The translations under genes and the position numbers were made by a program. A DNA stretch of 64,000 nucleotides from Chelativorans alearensis. GTDB taxonomy: Bacteria > Pseudomonadota > Alphaproteobacteria > Rhizobiales > Rhizobiaceae. Location of the stretch: NCBI RefSeq assembly GCF_010993735.1, contig NZ_WQNI01000017.1, forward strand, positions 36,316 through 100,315, written 5' to 3'. The notes beneath the pieces are model-generated. The model saw only the letters and a list, made by a program, of their open reading frames with translations, did no database searches and was not told where the DNA came from. Below, in pieces: positions 44,421 to 52,495 of the stretch. Position 1 is the first letter of the stretch. Every line of letters begins with the position of its first letter.

Positions 44421-45725
44421 TCAGTTGATGAAGCCGAAAAGGCGGGGAAGGGTGAGAGAGATCGCTGGCACATAGGTGACCAGCATCAGCACGATGAGTG
44501 ATGCGGCGAGCATCGGCAGACTTGCCTTTATGATGCGCCCCAGTGGTACGCCGCTGACGGCGGATCCCAGATAAAGGGCCATGCCATAGGGCGGTGTCAG
44601 CAGGCCGATCATGATGTTCATCGTCATGATTACGCCGAAGTGGACCGGCTCGACGCCGAGAGCGGCGAGAATGGGGGTGAAAAGCGGCGCAAAGAGCAGC
44701 ATCTGCACTGAGTCTGAGATCCACAGCCCGTTGATCAACAAGAAAAGATTGATCGCCAGTAGAATGATCCAGGGGGCGAGGTCCTGTCCGACGATGAAGC
44801 TTTCAAGGATGTCGGGAAGGCGTTCGTTGGCCATAATCCAGCTGATGATCGTGGCGAAGCCGACGATGAGGTAGATCGAGGCTGTCACCCGCGCCGAGCG
44901 ATCGAGGATCGCCCAGAGTTCTTTGAGCGACAGGTTGCGGTAGGCGAAGACGCCCACCAGCAGCGCGTAGGCCACGGCCACCGCTGCGGCCTCGGTTGCG
45001 GTGAAGACGCCGGAGACGATGCCGCCGATGATGATTACCGGCATGAAAAGCGACCAGAATGCATCCACTATGATGCGGAACGCCCTCGCAGCAGTCAGAT
45101 CGCGGATGGGATTGGCCGGGAAGTTTCTGACACGCGCCATGATGAAGACCACGACCATCAGCCCCAGACCCAGCAGGACGCCGGGCACCGCTCCTGCGAG
45201 GAATAGGGCCGCTACGGAGGTATTGGTGAGGCTGGAGAACATGATGAGCGGGATCGAGGGCGGGATTATCGGCCCCTGGATCGCTGAACTGACGGTCAGC
45301 GCGGTCGAGAAGTCGCGGTCGTAGCCGTCCTTCTTCATCATCTCGATCTCGACGGGCCCCAGTGCCGCGATGTCGGCCATGGCCGATCCCGAGACGCCGC
45401 CGAAGAGCATCGATCCGACCACGTTCACATAGGCAAGTCCGCCGCGCAGCCGCCCGACCAGCAGGCGCGAGAAGCCCAGCAGCCGTTCAGTCATGTTGGT
45501 GGCCGACATGATCTCGCCGGCGATGACGAAGAGCGGGATCGACAGCCAGATGAAGACGTCCATGCCGGTGAAGAACTTGTGCACGACGACCGAAAGCATC
45601 GAGCTCATGTTCGGTTCGACGAAGAAATAAGAAATGGCGGCGACACCGATGGCGAAGATAACAGGGCTCCCGAGCAGCAGGAGCAGGAGCAGGATACCCA
45701 CGATGAGGAGGAGAGAGAGGCTCAT
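44421..45725 (-). CDS. TRAP transporter large membrane subunit DctM (system 4)
   Basis: 434 residues from the ATG overlapping the DctQ stop (ATGA). GGVSGSAMADIAALGPVEIEM-type start region, GPIIPPSIPLIMFSSLT, GVFTATEAAAVAVAYAL, and LLTPPYGMALYLG are the classical DctM signatures. This is the common DctM branch, different from systems 1 and 3. Inner membrane; 13 bp before the DapA-family gene. Confidence 0.94.
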   Translation of the reverse strand: MSLSLLLIVGILLLLLLLGSPVIFAIGVAAISYFFVEPNMSSMLSVVVHKFFTGMDVFIWLSIPLFVIAGEIMSATNMTERLLGFSRLLVGRLRGGLAYVNVVGSMLFGGVSGSAMADIAALGPVEIEMMKKDGYDRDFSTALTVSSAIQGPIIPPSIPLIMFSSLTNTSVAALFLAGAVPGVLLGLGLMVVVFIMARVRNFPANPIRDLTAARAFRIIVDAFWSLFMPVIIIGGIVSGVFTATEAAAVAVAYALLVGVFAYRNLSLKELWAILDRSARVTASIYLIVGFATIISWIMANERLPDILESFIVGQDLAPWIILLAINLFLLINGLWISDSVQMLLFAPLFTPILAALGVEPVHFGVIMTMNIMIGLLTPPYGMALYLGSAVSGVPLGRIIKASLPMLAASLIVLMLVTYVPAISLTLPRLFGFIN

Positions 45726-46240
45726 TCGGCAGTCTCCTGGAGTTCGACGATGTGGGGGGTGATCTCGGCTCCAGTAAGGAATTCCCGAATGGTCACGGCG
45801 ACGAGCTGAAACACGACCAGGGCGCAGCCAACGGGGATCGAGAGATAGGGCCAGAACCAGGAAATCTGCAGCGCGGCGGTGGTGCGGCGCCATGCGAAAT
45901 CGGCCTGCAGCCATCCATGATAGGTCATCAGCGAAAACATCGCGATCATGACGACGCGAAACAACGCGTTGCGCCAGACCAGCAGCTTCGCGGGCCAGAG
46001 CTTGTCGAGGAAGTCGACGCGAACGAGCTCGTTGTACCGGACAAGTTGCGACGCGGTCAGCATCACGATCCAGATCATCAGGTAGCGAGAGGCTTCTTCG
46101 GGCCAGGGCAGCGAGTAATTAAAGCCGAAGCGCAGGGTCACCTGAGTTACCAAAAACAGCACAACGGCGATCAGCAGGATTCGCGCGGTCGTTGACGCTA
46201 ACCACCCGACGAAGTCTGCGAATTTCAAGATCAGCGTCAT
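45722..46240 (-). CDS. TRAP transporter small membrane subunit DctQ (system 4)
   Basis: 172 residues, four membrane helices (LLIAVVLFLVTQVTLRFGFN, YLMIWIVMLTASQLV, VVMIAMFSLMTYHGWL, YLSIPVGCALVVFQLVAV). YSLPWPEEASRYLMIW is the DctQ consensus after helix 1. Coupled to DctM by overlap. Confidence 0.92.
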   Translation of the reverse strand: MTLILKFADFVGWLASTTARILLIAVVLFLVTQVTLRFGFNYSLPWPEEASRYLMIWIVMLTASQLVRYNELVRVDFLDKLWPAKLLVWRNALFRVVMIAMFSLMTYHGWLQADFAWRRTTAALQISWFWPYLSIPVGCALVVFQLVAVTIREFLTGAEITPHIVELQETAE

Positions 46241-46262
46241 GTGCGATCCTCCGCTGGGGCCC

Positions 46263-46289
46263 GTCCTGCCCCGATGGACGAGGCAGGAC
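46263..46289 (-). terminator. Attenuator-like hairpin between binding-protein and DctQ genes (system 4)
   Basis: GTCCTGCC (46263-46270) and GGCAGGAC (46282-46289), loop 11 nt, inside the 72-bp gap. Same location as in systems 2 and 3. Confidence 0.5.
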
Positions 46290-46312
46290 AGCGATTGCTA
46301 CAACAGTGGGGA

Positions 46313-47362
46313 TCAGTTGGACGCGTTCTTGGTACGGACTTCTGCGATGGCCGCGTCGAGCTTGTCGAACCATTTCTGGTCGACCGTTTCCGCCAGAAGC
46401 TCACGCACCGGGTCGCGCGTCGCGTCGACAAACTGCTGGAATTCCTCCGGCGTTGGCTGGTATATCTCGACGCCGGCATCGGCGATCTTCTTGAGATCCT
46501 GCGATTCCTTCGCCTTCACGATGCCGAGGAAGGCGAGCTTCGCTTCACGTACGGCAGAGTTCAGGACGGCTTTGTCGGCGTCGGAGAGGCTTTGGTAGAA
46601 GTCCTCGTTCACCGCGATCAGCGCCACGTTCAGCAGGTGCTTGTCGAGTGTGTAATACTTCTGGACCTCCTGCAGGTTGGCAAGCAGCAGCACATAGGGC
46701 GCGTTTTCCTGACCGTCGGCAACGCCGGTCTGAAGCGCGTTGTAAAGCTCCGCCCAGGCGATGGGGGTAGCCGAGGCGCCAAGGGATTCCACGATCTTCA
46801 GGTGGATCGGTATCGGCTGCACGCGGATCTTCTGGCCGACCATGTCGGCAGGCGAATGGATCGGCGCCTTGGAACTGGAAAAGTTGCGGAATGCGGAGGG
46901 CAGGTAGGCCAGGATGCGGACACCCGATTCCTTGGCAGCGGCATCGGCCAGCTCCTGTCCGAAGGGGCCGTCGAGCACGGCGCGCGCCTCGTCGGTGCTG
47001 TTGAAGGTATAGGGCATGTCGAGAATCTGGATCGACGGGAAGAAGCTCGCGAGCTGACCGCTGGCAATGCTGGTAGCCATCTGGATCACTCCGCGCGCGG
47101 TTTGCTCGGTGATCGATTCGGTGTCACCCATCTGCTTGTTGGGGAAGACCTGAAGCGTATAGCGTCCGTTCGTGCCGGTCTCGAGTTCGGAACCCAGGAC
47201 CTGCGTCAGCGCCCAATAGGGATTTTCCAGCAGGTTGCCCTCGGCCTCGGCATGGGCCAGCTTTATGGTCTCCTGCGCCTGGGCGGCGGACGGGCCAAGC
47301 GCCAAGGCAGCCGTCATGGCGACAGCGCAGAGACCGTGGCGCGTCTTGCTCAAGATGTTCAT
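46313..47362 (-). CDS. TRAP transporter substrate-binding subunit DctP (system 4)
   Basis: 349 residues from the ATG at 47362, AGGAGA 7 nt upstream; signal peptide ending PSAAQAQE. Classical DctP features: QMATSIASGQLASFFPSIQILDMPYTF in parts, GQKIRVQPIPIHLK with the ligand Arg, and ALQTGVADGQENAP with the Asn/Glu pocket. First gene of the minus operon controlled by the palindrome at 47486. Typical ligands are C4 or similar organic acids. Confidence 0.93.
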   Translation of the reverse strand: MNILSKTRHGLCAVAMTAALALGPSAAQAQETIKLAHAEAEGNLLENPYWALTQVLGSELETGTNGRYTLQVFPNKQMGDTESITEQTARGVIQMATSIASGQLASFFPSIQILDMPYTFNSTDEARAVLDGPFGQELADAAAKESGVRILAYLPSAFRNFSSSKAPIHSPADMVGQKIRVQPIPIHLKIVESLGASATPIAWAELYNALQTGVADGQENAPYVLLLANLQEVQKYYTLDKHLLNVALIAVNEDFYQSLSDADKAVLNSAVREAKLAFLGIVKAKESQDLKKIADAGVEIYQPTPEEFQQFVDATRDPVRELLAETVDQKWFDKLDAAIAEVRTKNASN

Positions 47363-47485
47363 GTGCACTCTCCTCTGGTTCGACGTTTGCACAGGGTCAG
47401 CCCGGCAAACCTGGGTCGGCGTTTCGCCTTGTCATTCTTGCTCCGGCCGGGCCTGCCCGCCCGGAGATCGTGGTCTTCCAGATGT

Positions 47486-47516
47486 GTATCCAATTAGGAT
47501 ACTTAACGTTGGTCAA
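47486..47516 (-). promoter_or_regulatory. Promoter of TRAP operon 4 with GTATCC-N5-GGATAC operator
   Basis: Perfect palindrome GTATCC-AATTA-GGATAC at 47486-47502, the same half-sites and 5-nt spacing as at 25728-25744. On the minus strand TTGACC (47516-47511) is a plausible -35, so the palindrome lies over the spacer and -10 area. The shared operator ties this operon to the hyuAB operon and the GntR gene at 33642. Confidence 0.72.
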
Positions 47517-47607
47517 GGATTTTTTTGCGATTACCCGGTCGCCTGCTCGTGTTTGCCGGAGATGGCGCGATTTGCAGCGTCACCGCCCTTCGGCATCGCT
47601 GCCGCCT

Positions 47608-48492
47608 TTAACCCATGCGCTCGGACGCATAGCTTCCTGGGCTCGCGGGGAAGACCACAGTCTTGGTGCCGTTCAGAAAAGCGCGTCTGTGGATATGCGC
47701 ATGAACCGTGCGGGCAAGCACCTGACACTCCACATCCCGACCGAGGCTGATGTAGTCGTCAGCGCTCTGGGCATGGGTCACGCGCACGGTGTCCTGTTCG
47801 ATGATCGGCCCTTCATCCAGGTCGGCGGTGACGTAATGCGAAGTTGCCCCGATCAGCTTCACCCCCCGTTCGAATGCTTGCTTGTAGGGGTTCGCGCCCT
47901 TGAAAGAGGGCAAGAAGGAATGGTGGATGTTGATGATCCGCCCTGACATCTTCCGGCACATCTCGTCCGACAGGACCTGCATGTAGCGCGCCAGCACGAT
48001 GAGCTCCGCGCCGGTTTCCTCGACCAACAGCATGATCTGCGCTTCTGCCTGCGGCTTGTTCTCCTTCGAGACCCGAATGCAGTGGAAGGGGATGTCGTGG
48101 TTCACCACGACTTTCTGATAATCCATGTGGTTAGAGATGACGGCGACGATCTCGATGGGGAGCGCGCCGATGCGCCAGCGGTAGAGAAGGTCGTTCAGGC
48201 AGTGCCCGAAACGGCTGACCATGACGATCACCTTCATCTTTTCGGACGAGTCGTGGAACGCGTAGTCCATCCCGAACGGGTTCGCGACCTCGGCAAAGCC
48301 CTTGCGAAGATCGTCGATCCTCGCCCCGGTCTCGCTGCAGAAACCGATACGCATGAAGAAGTTGCCGGTCTCCAAGTCGTCAAATTGGGCGCTGTCGGTG
48401 ATGTTGCAGCCCTGTTCGGAAAGATATCCGGCGATGGCGGCGACGATGCCCCGGGTCGAGCGGCAGCGGACGGTGAGATATTGATCGGACAT
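47608..48492 (-). CDS. purU: Formyltetrahydrofolate deformylase
   Basis: 294 residues from the ATG at 48492 (a GTG lies two codons upstream). N-terminal ACT domain TRGIVAAIAGYLSEQGCNI; catalytic formyl-transferase domain with NIHHSFLPSFKGANPY and DLDEGPIIEQD, the Asn-His-Asp set of PurU/GART hydrolases. Hydrolyses 10-formyl-THF to formate and THF, relieving the folate pool when methyl groups are oxidised to methylene-THF by a SoxA-type enzyme. It lies 9 bp after the aminotransferase gene, so the two are one operon. Cytoplasmic. Confidence 0.93.
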   Translation of the reverse strand: MSDQYLTVRCRSTRGIVAAIAGYLSEQGCNITDSAQFDDLETGNFFMRIGFCSETGARIDDLRKGFAEVANPFGMDYAFHDSSEKMKVIVMVSRFGHCLNDLLYRWRIGALPIEIVAVISNHMDYQKVVVNHDIPFHCIRVSKENKPQAEAQIMLLVEETGAELIVLARYMQVLSDEMCRKMSGRIINIHHSFLPSFKGANPYKQAFERGVKLIGATSHYVTADLDEGPIIEQDTVRVTHAQSADDYISLGRDVECQVLARTVHAHIHRRAFLNGTKTVVFPASPGSYASERMG

Positions 48493-48501
48493 GGTCACCG
48501 C

Positions 48502-49716
48502 TCAGGCACGGTATCGTTCGACAAGCGCCGCGAGGCGCTCGACCGCGGAAACCGAGGCTGCGTGATCCTGCGAAAAATTCAGCCGGACACTGCGGGCGGT
48601 GTGCGGGCTGAACTCGGTTCCCGGCGTCACAGTCACGCCGGCCTGTTCGCGCAACGCCTTGACCAAATTAGCGGGCGGGATAGTCAACTCAGGCAGCCGG
48701 GGGAAGAGGTAGCTGCCCGCGCCGGGCTGGCGGACGGTGCAACCCCCGATGCTACGGAACAGTGCGACAAGTTCGTCGCGGATCGCCTGATGTGCGGCGA
48801 TGCGGGCGTCTAGCCACCCCTCGGGCTCGTTGAACCACGTCTTCAGAGCCGCCTGCGAATAGCCCGCCGCGCGTAGCGATACGATAGCCTGGAGCTTTTC
48901 CATCCGCTCGATCACGGCGGGTGCGCCGAAGGCAACACCAAGGCGGTAGCCACTGAGCGATTCCGTCTTGGACGGCCCCATGATCGTCACGACGTTGTCT
49001 GCCGGAATGGCCGGTTGGGCCCGCAGGTGGGTGTAGGTGCTGCCCTCGTAGCGCAGCCGCGAATAGAGCTGGTCGACGATGATCGTCGCGCCAAAACGCG
49101 TCGCGAGGTCGGCGATGTCGGCGATTTCACGCGGGGAATAGACCACGCCGCAGGGGTTGTTGGGGTTCGAGAACAGGAACACCCGGGCGCCCGCGCGGAA
49201 GGCCTTCTCCAGCTGGTTGAGGTCCAAGCCCGCGCCTGTCTCGGTCTCTGCATAATTCATCTGGACGGGCAGCATCTCGCCCTCGAGGAACTCTACCAGC
49301 TTGCGATTGGCGAAGTAGTCGGGCTGCACGATCGCCACCTTGTCGCCCGCGGCCACGGTTGCCGCTACGGCAAGGAACAGCGCGCCCTGCGTGCCGGGCG
49401 TGACGATCAGATCCTCGGCGGCGTCGACCGGCGCGCCGGTGAATTCGGCCAGCCGCTCGGCCAGCGGTTCGCGGATGGCCGCGGCGCCGCGATACTCGGT
49501 ATAGGCCTGAACGCCGCCGGCTTGGACACCCGCGGCAAAAGCCTCGAAGGCGCCCGGCGTCGGTTCATGCGCGTCGACGTCGCCATGTGAGAAATCCACG
49601 GGCCGCCCGGGAAGCGGGTCGCCGATCATCCAGTCGCTCCTCGATGCGCGCAGCCGCACCTCCTGTCCGGGGGCGTTGTCGGTCGCCAGTCTCTCAAATT
49701 TCCTCTGCACATTCAT
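48502..49716 (-). CDS. PLP-dependent aminotransferase, class I/II
   Basis: 404 residues from the ATG at 49716 (GGAAG about 8 nt upstream; another ATG at 49722 is too close to it). Fold-type I: YTEYRGAAAIREPLA, TPGTQGALFLAV, SNPNNPCGVVYS and IVDQLYSRLRY surround PLP, with Lys250 in GPSKTESLSGYRLG. C-terminal Arg in RSVRLNFSQDH binds the substrate carboxylate. It transfers an amino group from an unknown amino acid to a keto acid. Operon with purU; divergent from a LysR gene, its probable regulator. Confidence 0.9.
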   Translation of the reverse strand: MNVQRKFERLATDNAPGQEVRLRASRSDWMIGDPLPGRPVDFSHGDVDAHEPTPGAFEAFAAGVQAGGVQAYTEYRGAAAIREPLAERLAEFTGAPVDAAEDLIVTPGTQGALFLAVAATVAAGDKVAIVQPDYFANRKLVEFLEGEMLPVQMNYAETETGAGLDLNQLEKAFRAGARVFLFSNPNNPCGVVYSPREIADIADLATRFGATIIVDQLYSRLRYEGSTYTHLRAQPAIPADNVVTIMGPSKTESLSGYRLGVAFGAPAVIERMEKLQAIVSLRAAGYSQAALKTWFNEPEGWLDARIAAHQAIRDELVALFRSIGGCTVRQPGAGSYLFPRLPELTIPPANLVKALREQAGVTVTPGTEFSPHTARSVRLNFSQDHAASVSAVERLAALVERYRA

Positions 49717-49823
49717 GATCATATCTTCCAGCCTGTGATGCGGATTGGCAGGGACGCTAGGGGTGCGATGACAGATAAGTAAAACTGGTGTTTGTAATTT
49801 CAGATGATAGATATTCTATCTTT
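49717..49823. promoter_or_regulatory. Divergent region with GATAG-N5-CTATC repeat
   Basis: 107 bp between the aminotransferase and LysR genes. GATAG-ATATT-CTATC (49806-49820) ends 3 bp before the LysR start and is a fair candidate for the regulator's own site; binding there would block its own translation start or promoter. Confidence 0.5.
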
Positions 49824-50696
49824 ATGGACACACGCTTTCTGGAAACCTTTATTACCGTTGCCGAATGCGGCTCGATCGCCGAGGCCGCGCGGCGGTTGAA
49901 CGTCACACCGGCGGCGCTGGCGCAGCGATTGCGGGTGCTCGAGGACGATCTTGGCCACGCGCTGGTCGAGCGGGCAGGGCGTACGGTTCAGCCCACCGAG
50001 GAGGGGCGCGCAATTCTCGCCAGCGCTCGTGTCCTGGTGCAGAATGCACGGGACCTTCGGGCCATCGCCGCGCGGGGCGTGCCCGCTGGGCAGCTTCGGC
50101 TGGGAGCAACGGCGACGGCGATGACCGGCATCCTGCCTGGAGCCATCGCCGGATTGAGCGCGCGCTACCCGGAGGTCGAATATCATGTGCGTCCCGGTTC
50201 CTCGATCGACCTTTACCAGGCGCTGGTCGATGGCGAGCTTGATGCGGCCTTGCTGGTCAAACCGAAATTCGCGCTGCCCAAGACACTGGACTGGCGGAAG
50301 ATCCGCGACGAGCCACTGGTCCTGCTGGTGCCCGAGGGCACCGACGTGACGGAACTGCCCCGGATCTTCGCTGAGCACCGTTTCATCCGCTACGACCGAA
50401 ACCAGTGGGGTGGGCAGATCGTCGACGCCTATCTGCGCGAGAACGGTTTTACGGTGCGCGAGTGGCTGGAGCTCGACGCGCTCGACGTGATCGCTGCAAT
50501 GGTGGAACGGGGGCTGGGCATCTCGGTCGTGCCGGACTGGGGGCTGCCCTGGCCCGACGTGCCACGGCTCCGGAAGCACCTGCTGAAAAATGGGGAGATC
50601 CGCCAGACAGGGGTGCTCTGGCGGCGCACGGGCGCGCGGCTGCCCGCGGTCCGGGCCTTTGTCGAGGCCTGCGCTGCGGCGGTCGGTGGCGACTGA
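49824..50696 (+). CDS. LysR-family transcriptional regulator
   Basis: 290 residues from ATG 49824. Winged helix: MDTRFLETFITVAECGSIAE, AARRLNVTPAALAQRLRVL, LVERAGRTVQPTEEG. Effector domain LRLGATATAMTGILPGAI onward. Divergent from the aminotransferase-purU operon, which it most likely controls. Start chosen by family alignment; the in-frame ATG at 49788 lies upstream of the repeat. Confidence 0.92.
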   Translation: MDTRFLETFITVAECGSIAEAARRLNVTPAALAQRLRVLEDDLGHALVERAGRTVQPTEEGRAILASARVLVQNARDLRAIAARGVPAGQLRLGATATAMTGILPGAIAGLSARYPEVEYHVRPGSSIDLYQALVDGELDAALLVKPKFALPKTLDWRKIRDEPLVLLVPEGTDVTELPRIFAEHRFIRYDRNQWGGQIVDAYLRENGFTVREWLELDALDVIAAMVERGLGISVVPDWGLPWPDVPRLRKHLLKNGEIRQTGVLWRRTGARLPAVRAFVEACAAAVGGD

Positions 50697-51591
50697 CGTG
50701 CGGGGTCAGTCCGCCGAAGGTAGCCGCCATGCGGACAGCGTGCCAATCGCCGCTACCAGCTTACGCGCACCGGTGTTCTGACGATGAAATCCAACACTCG
50801 GCCCTTACAGCACGTCTTTTGAAGGTTGTGTGCGTCAAGTTCTGCAAAAGGAGCGGCCATGATGCTGGTTAGGCGGCGGCTTTGAGCATGAGCTTTTTGA
50901 GCTCCTTGAGATCGTCCATGTTGATGTAGCGATTTGGCTCGAGCTTACGGTGATGATCTTCGGATTCGCGTTCTGAGTGCTGCTGCAACGGCCGCTTCGA
51001 CACGTTCTGTGGTGATACGGTTTGGCGTCGGCGTTTCGACGGCCATTGTCTGGATCAGATGGGCGCGTGATAACGGGGAACGCTCGGCTCGGCGTCAGGG
51101 CAAGCCTTCGTTGTTGCCATGACTGGTGCAATGCCGCCGGTGTGGTCGGTCTCACGCCGGCGGAAGTCGACCGCATGGCGTGGGCTTTTGACCACGAGGA
51201 CCTGAACGCGGCACTCGTGCTTATCGGCTCTCGCTCTCCGAATAACGCGCCAGGCGCACCATGACGATCATGATCTGATCCGTCATTACCAGCATGATGC
51301 GGCGATTTGATTCGCGCATGCATCGATCACAGGGGGCAGGTTGAGCGCCAGGCGGATACTATCGGGGACGAGGCGAGAGCGCGGATCGAAACTAGTTGGC
51401 TGCGCACAGCAATGTAGTGCTGTCAGTCCTCGCGCAATATCGGCGCGATGACGCGGTGGCAGCATGGCATGAGCCGCGCGAATACCTCAGCGTCCAGCTC
51501 GATGATCCAAGTTTGCCGGAACCAACCTAGGCGGCGCTGTTTGAGGAGGAGGATGCGGCATTCCTGGTGTGGAATAGAAGGAGGGGTGAGA
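50697..51591. other. IS-rich decayed stretch
   Basis: About 900 bp with no intact gene. It includes an IS630-type fragment (next entry), a minus-strand tail around 50873-50945 reading LEPNRYINMDDLKELKKLM before a stop, and a plus-strand piece near 51140-51225 reading GLTPAEVDRMAWAFDHEDL. Both look like ends of destroyed genes I cannot name. The intact IS5 element was inserted at its right end. Confidence 0.5.
50937..51122 (+). pseudogene. IS630-family transposase N-terminal fragment
   Basis: 61 codons: LARAYGDDLRIRVLSAAATA, ASTRSVVIRFGVGVSTAIVW, then RQGKPSLLP and a stop. This is the helix-turn-helix start of IS630 transposases (usual MARALSxDLRxRV...ARFGVGxSSAIRW). The start codon is now TTG and the catalytic part is missing. 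Dead remnant. Confidence 0.7.
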
Positions 51592-51595
51592 GCTA

Positions 51596-52428
51596 GGCTC
51601 AGGACCTATTAATTCCCTTAGAGATGTGATTCACGGTCTCCGTTGAAGGAGACCGTGATGGGTGATTTGTTTCTGCTGAGCGAGCGCCAGATGGCGCGGA
51701 TATCGCCGCATTTTCCGCTGTCGCATGGCGTTCCGCGGGTCGATGACCGACGGGTGGTGAGCGGGATCGTCTACGTGATCAGGAACGGTCTGCAATGGAA
51801 GGATGCGCCAGCGGGCTATGGCCCGCACAAGACGCTCTACAACCGCTTCATCCGTTGGAGCAGGATGGGTGTGTTCGACCGCATCTTCGCCGGACTTGCC
51901 GGCGAAGGGCCGAAGCCCGAGCGCATCATGATCGACGCCACCCATCTGAAGGCCCACCGCACCGCGGCGAGCCTGCTCAAAAAGGGGATGTTCCCCGTCG
52001 TATCGGGCGAACAAAAGGCGGGCTGAACTCGAAGCTCCACACCGTTTGCGACGGTGAAGGACGGCCGATCATCCTGCTCCTGTCTGAAGGCCAGATGAGC
52101 GACCACAAGGGCGCCCGTCTCGTCCTCGACGCCTTGCCGCCAGCCACTCATCTGATCGCCGATCGCGGCTACGACAGTGCCTGGTTCCGCGAGCAACTCG
52201 CAGCCAGGGGCATCGAGCCGTGCATCCCGTCAAGCCGAAGCCGAAAAGTCCCATATGCCTACGACACAACGCTCTACCGCCACCGCCACAAGGTCGAAAA
52301 CCTGTTCGCCAAGCTCAAGGACTGGAGGCGTATCGCAACCCGCTATGACCGATGCGCCCACACCTTCTTCTCGGCCATCTGCATCGCAGCCGCCGTCATC
52401 TTCTGGCTCTGATCAATGAGTCCTGACC
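51596..52428 (+). mobile_element. Intact IS5-family (IS427-group-like) insertion sequence, 833 bp
   Basis: Imperfect terminal inverted repeats: left GCTCAGGACCTATTAAT, right end complementary to GGTCAGGACTCATTGAT. Both ends are flanked by CTAG (51592-51595 and 52429-52432), the expected target duplication. It carries one transposase in two overlapping frames. Ends, duplication and reading frames are all intact, so it is probably a recent arrival and possibly mobile. Confidence 0.88.
51658..52412 (+). CDS. IS5-family transposase, two frames joined by -1 frameshift
   Basis: Frame A runs 51658-52026 (ATG with GAAGGAG at 7 nt): helix-turn-helix region LSERQMARISPHFPLSHGVP, PRVDDRRVVSGIVYVIRNGL, first catalytic Asp in MIDATHLKAHR. 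Frame B continues to 52412 in the -1 frame: GRTKGGLNSKLHTVCD, second Asp in HLIADRGYDS, and the C-terminal YRHRHKVENLFAKLKDWRR with the catalytic Glu. The switch most likely occurs at the A5G4 run at 51979-51987. DDE transposase, cut-and-paste. Confidence 0.88.
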
Positions 52429-52458
52429 CTAGCTGCTAGGCCGAACCTTGATCGTTAA

Positions 52459-52494
52459 AAACCGTCGGAAGTTGCGAGTAACTTCAGACGGTTT
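52459..52494 (+). terminator. Long interrupted hairpin right of the IS5 element
   Basis: AAACCGTC-G-GAAGTT, loop GCGAGT, AACTTC-A-GACGGTTT: 14 paired bases with one G/A mismatch, followed by GTTATATTT. Fits a strong intrinsic terminator or an IS-derived end structure; no intact gene ends here. Confidence 0.55.
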
Positions 52495-52495
52495 G

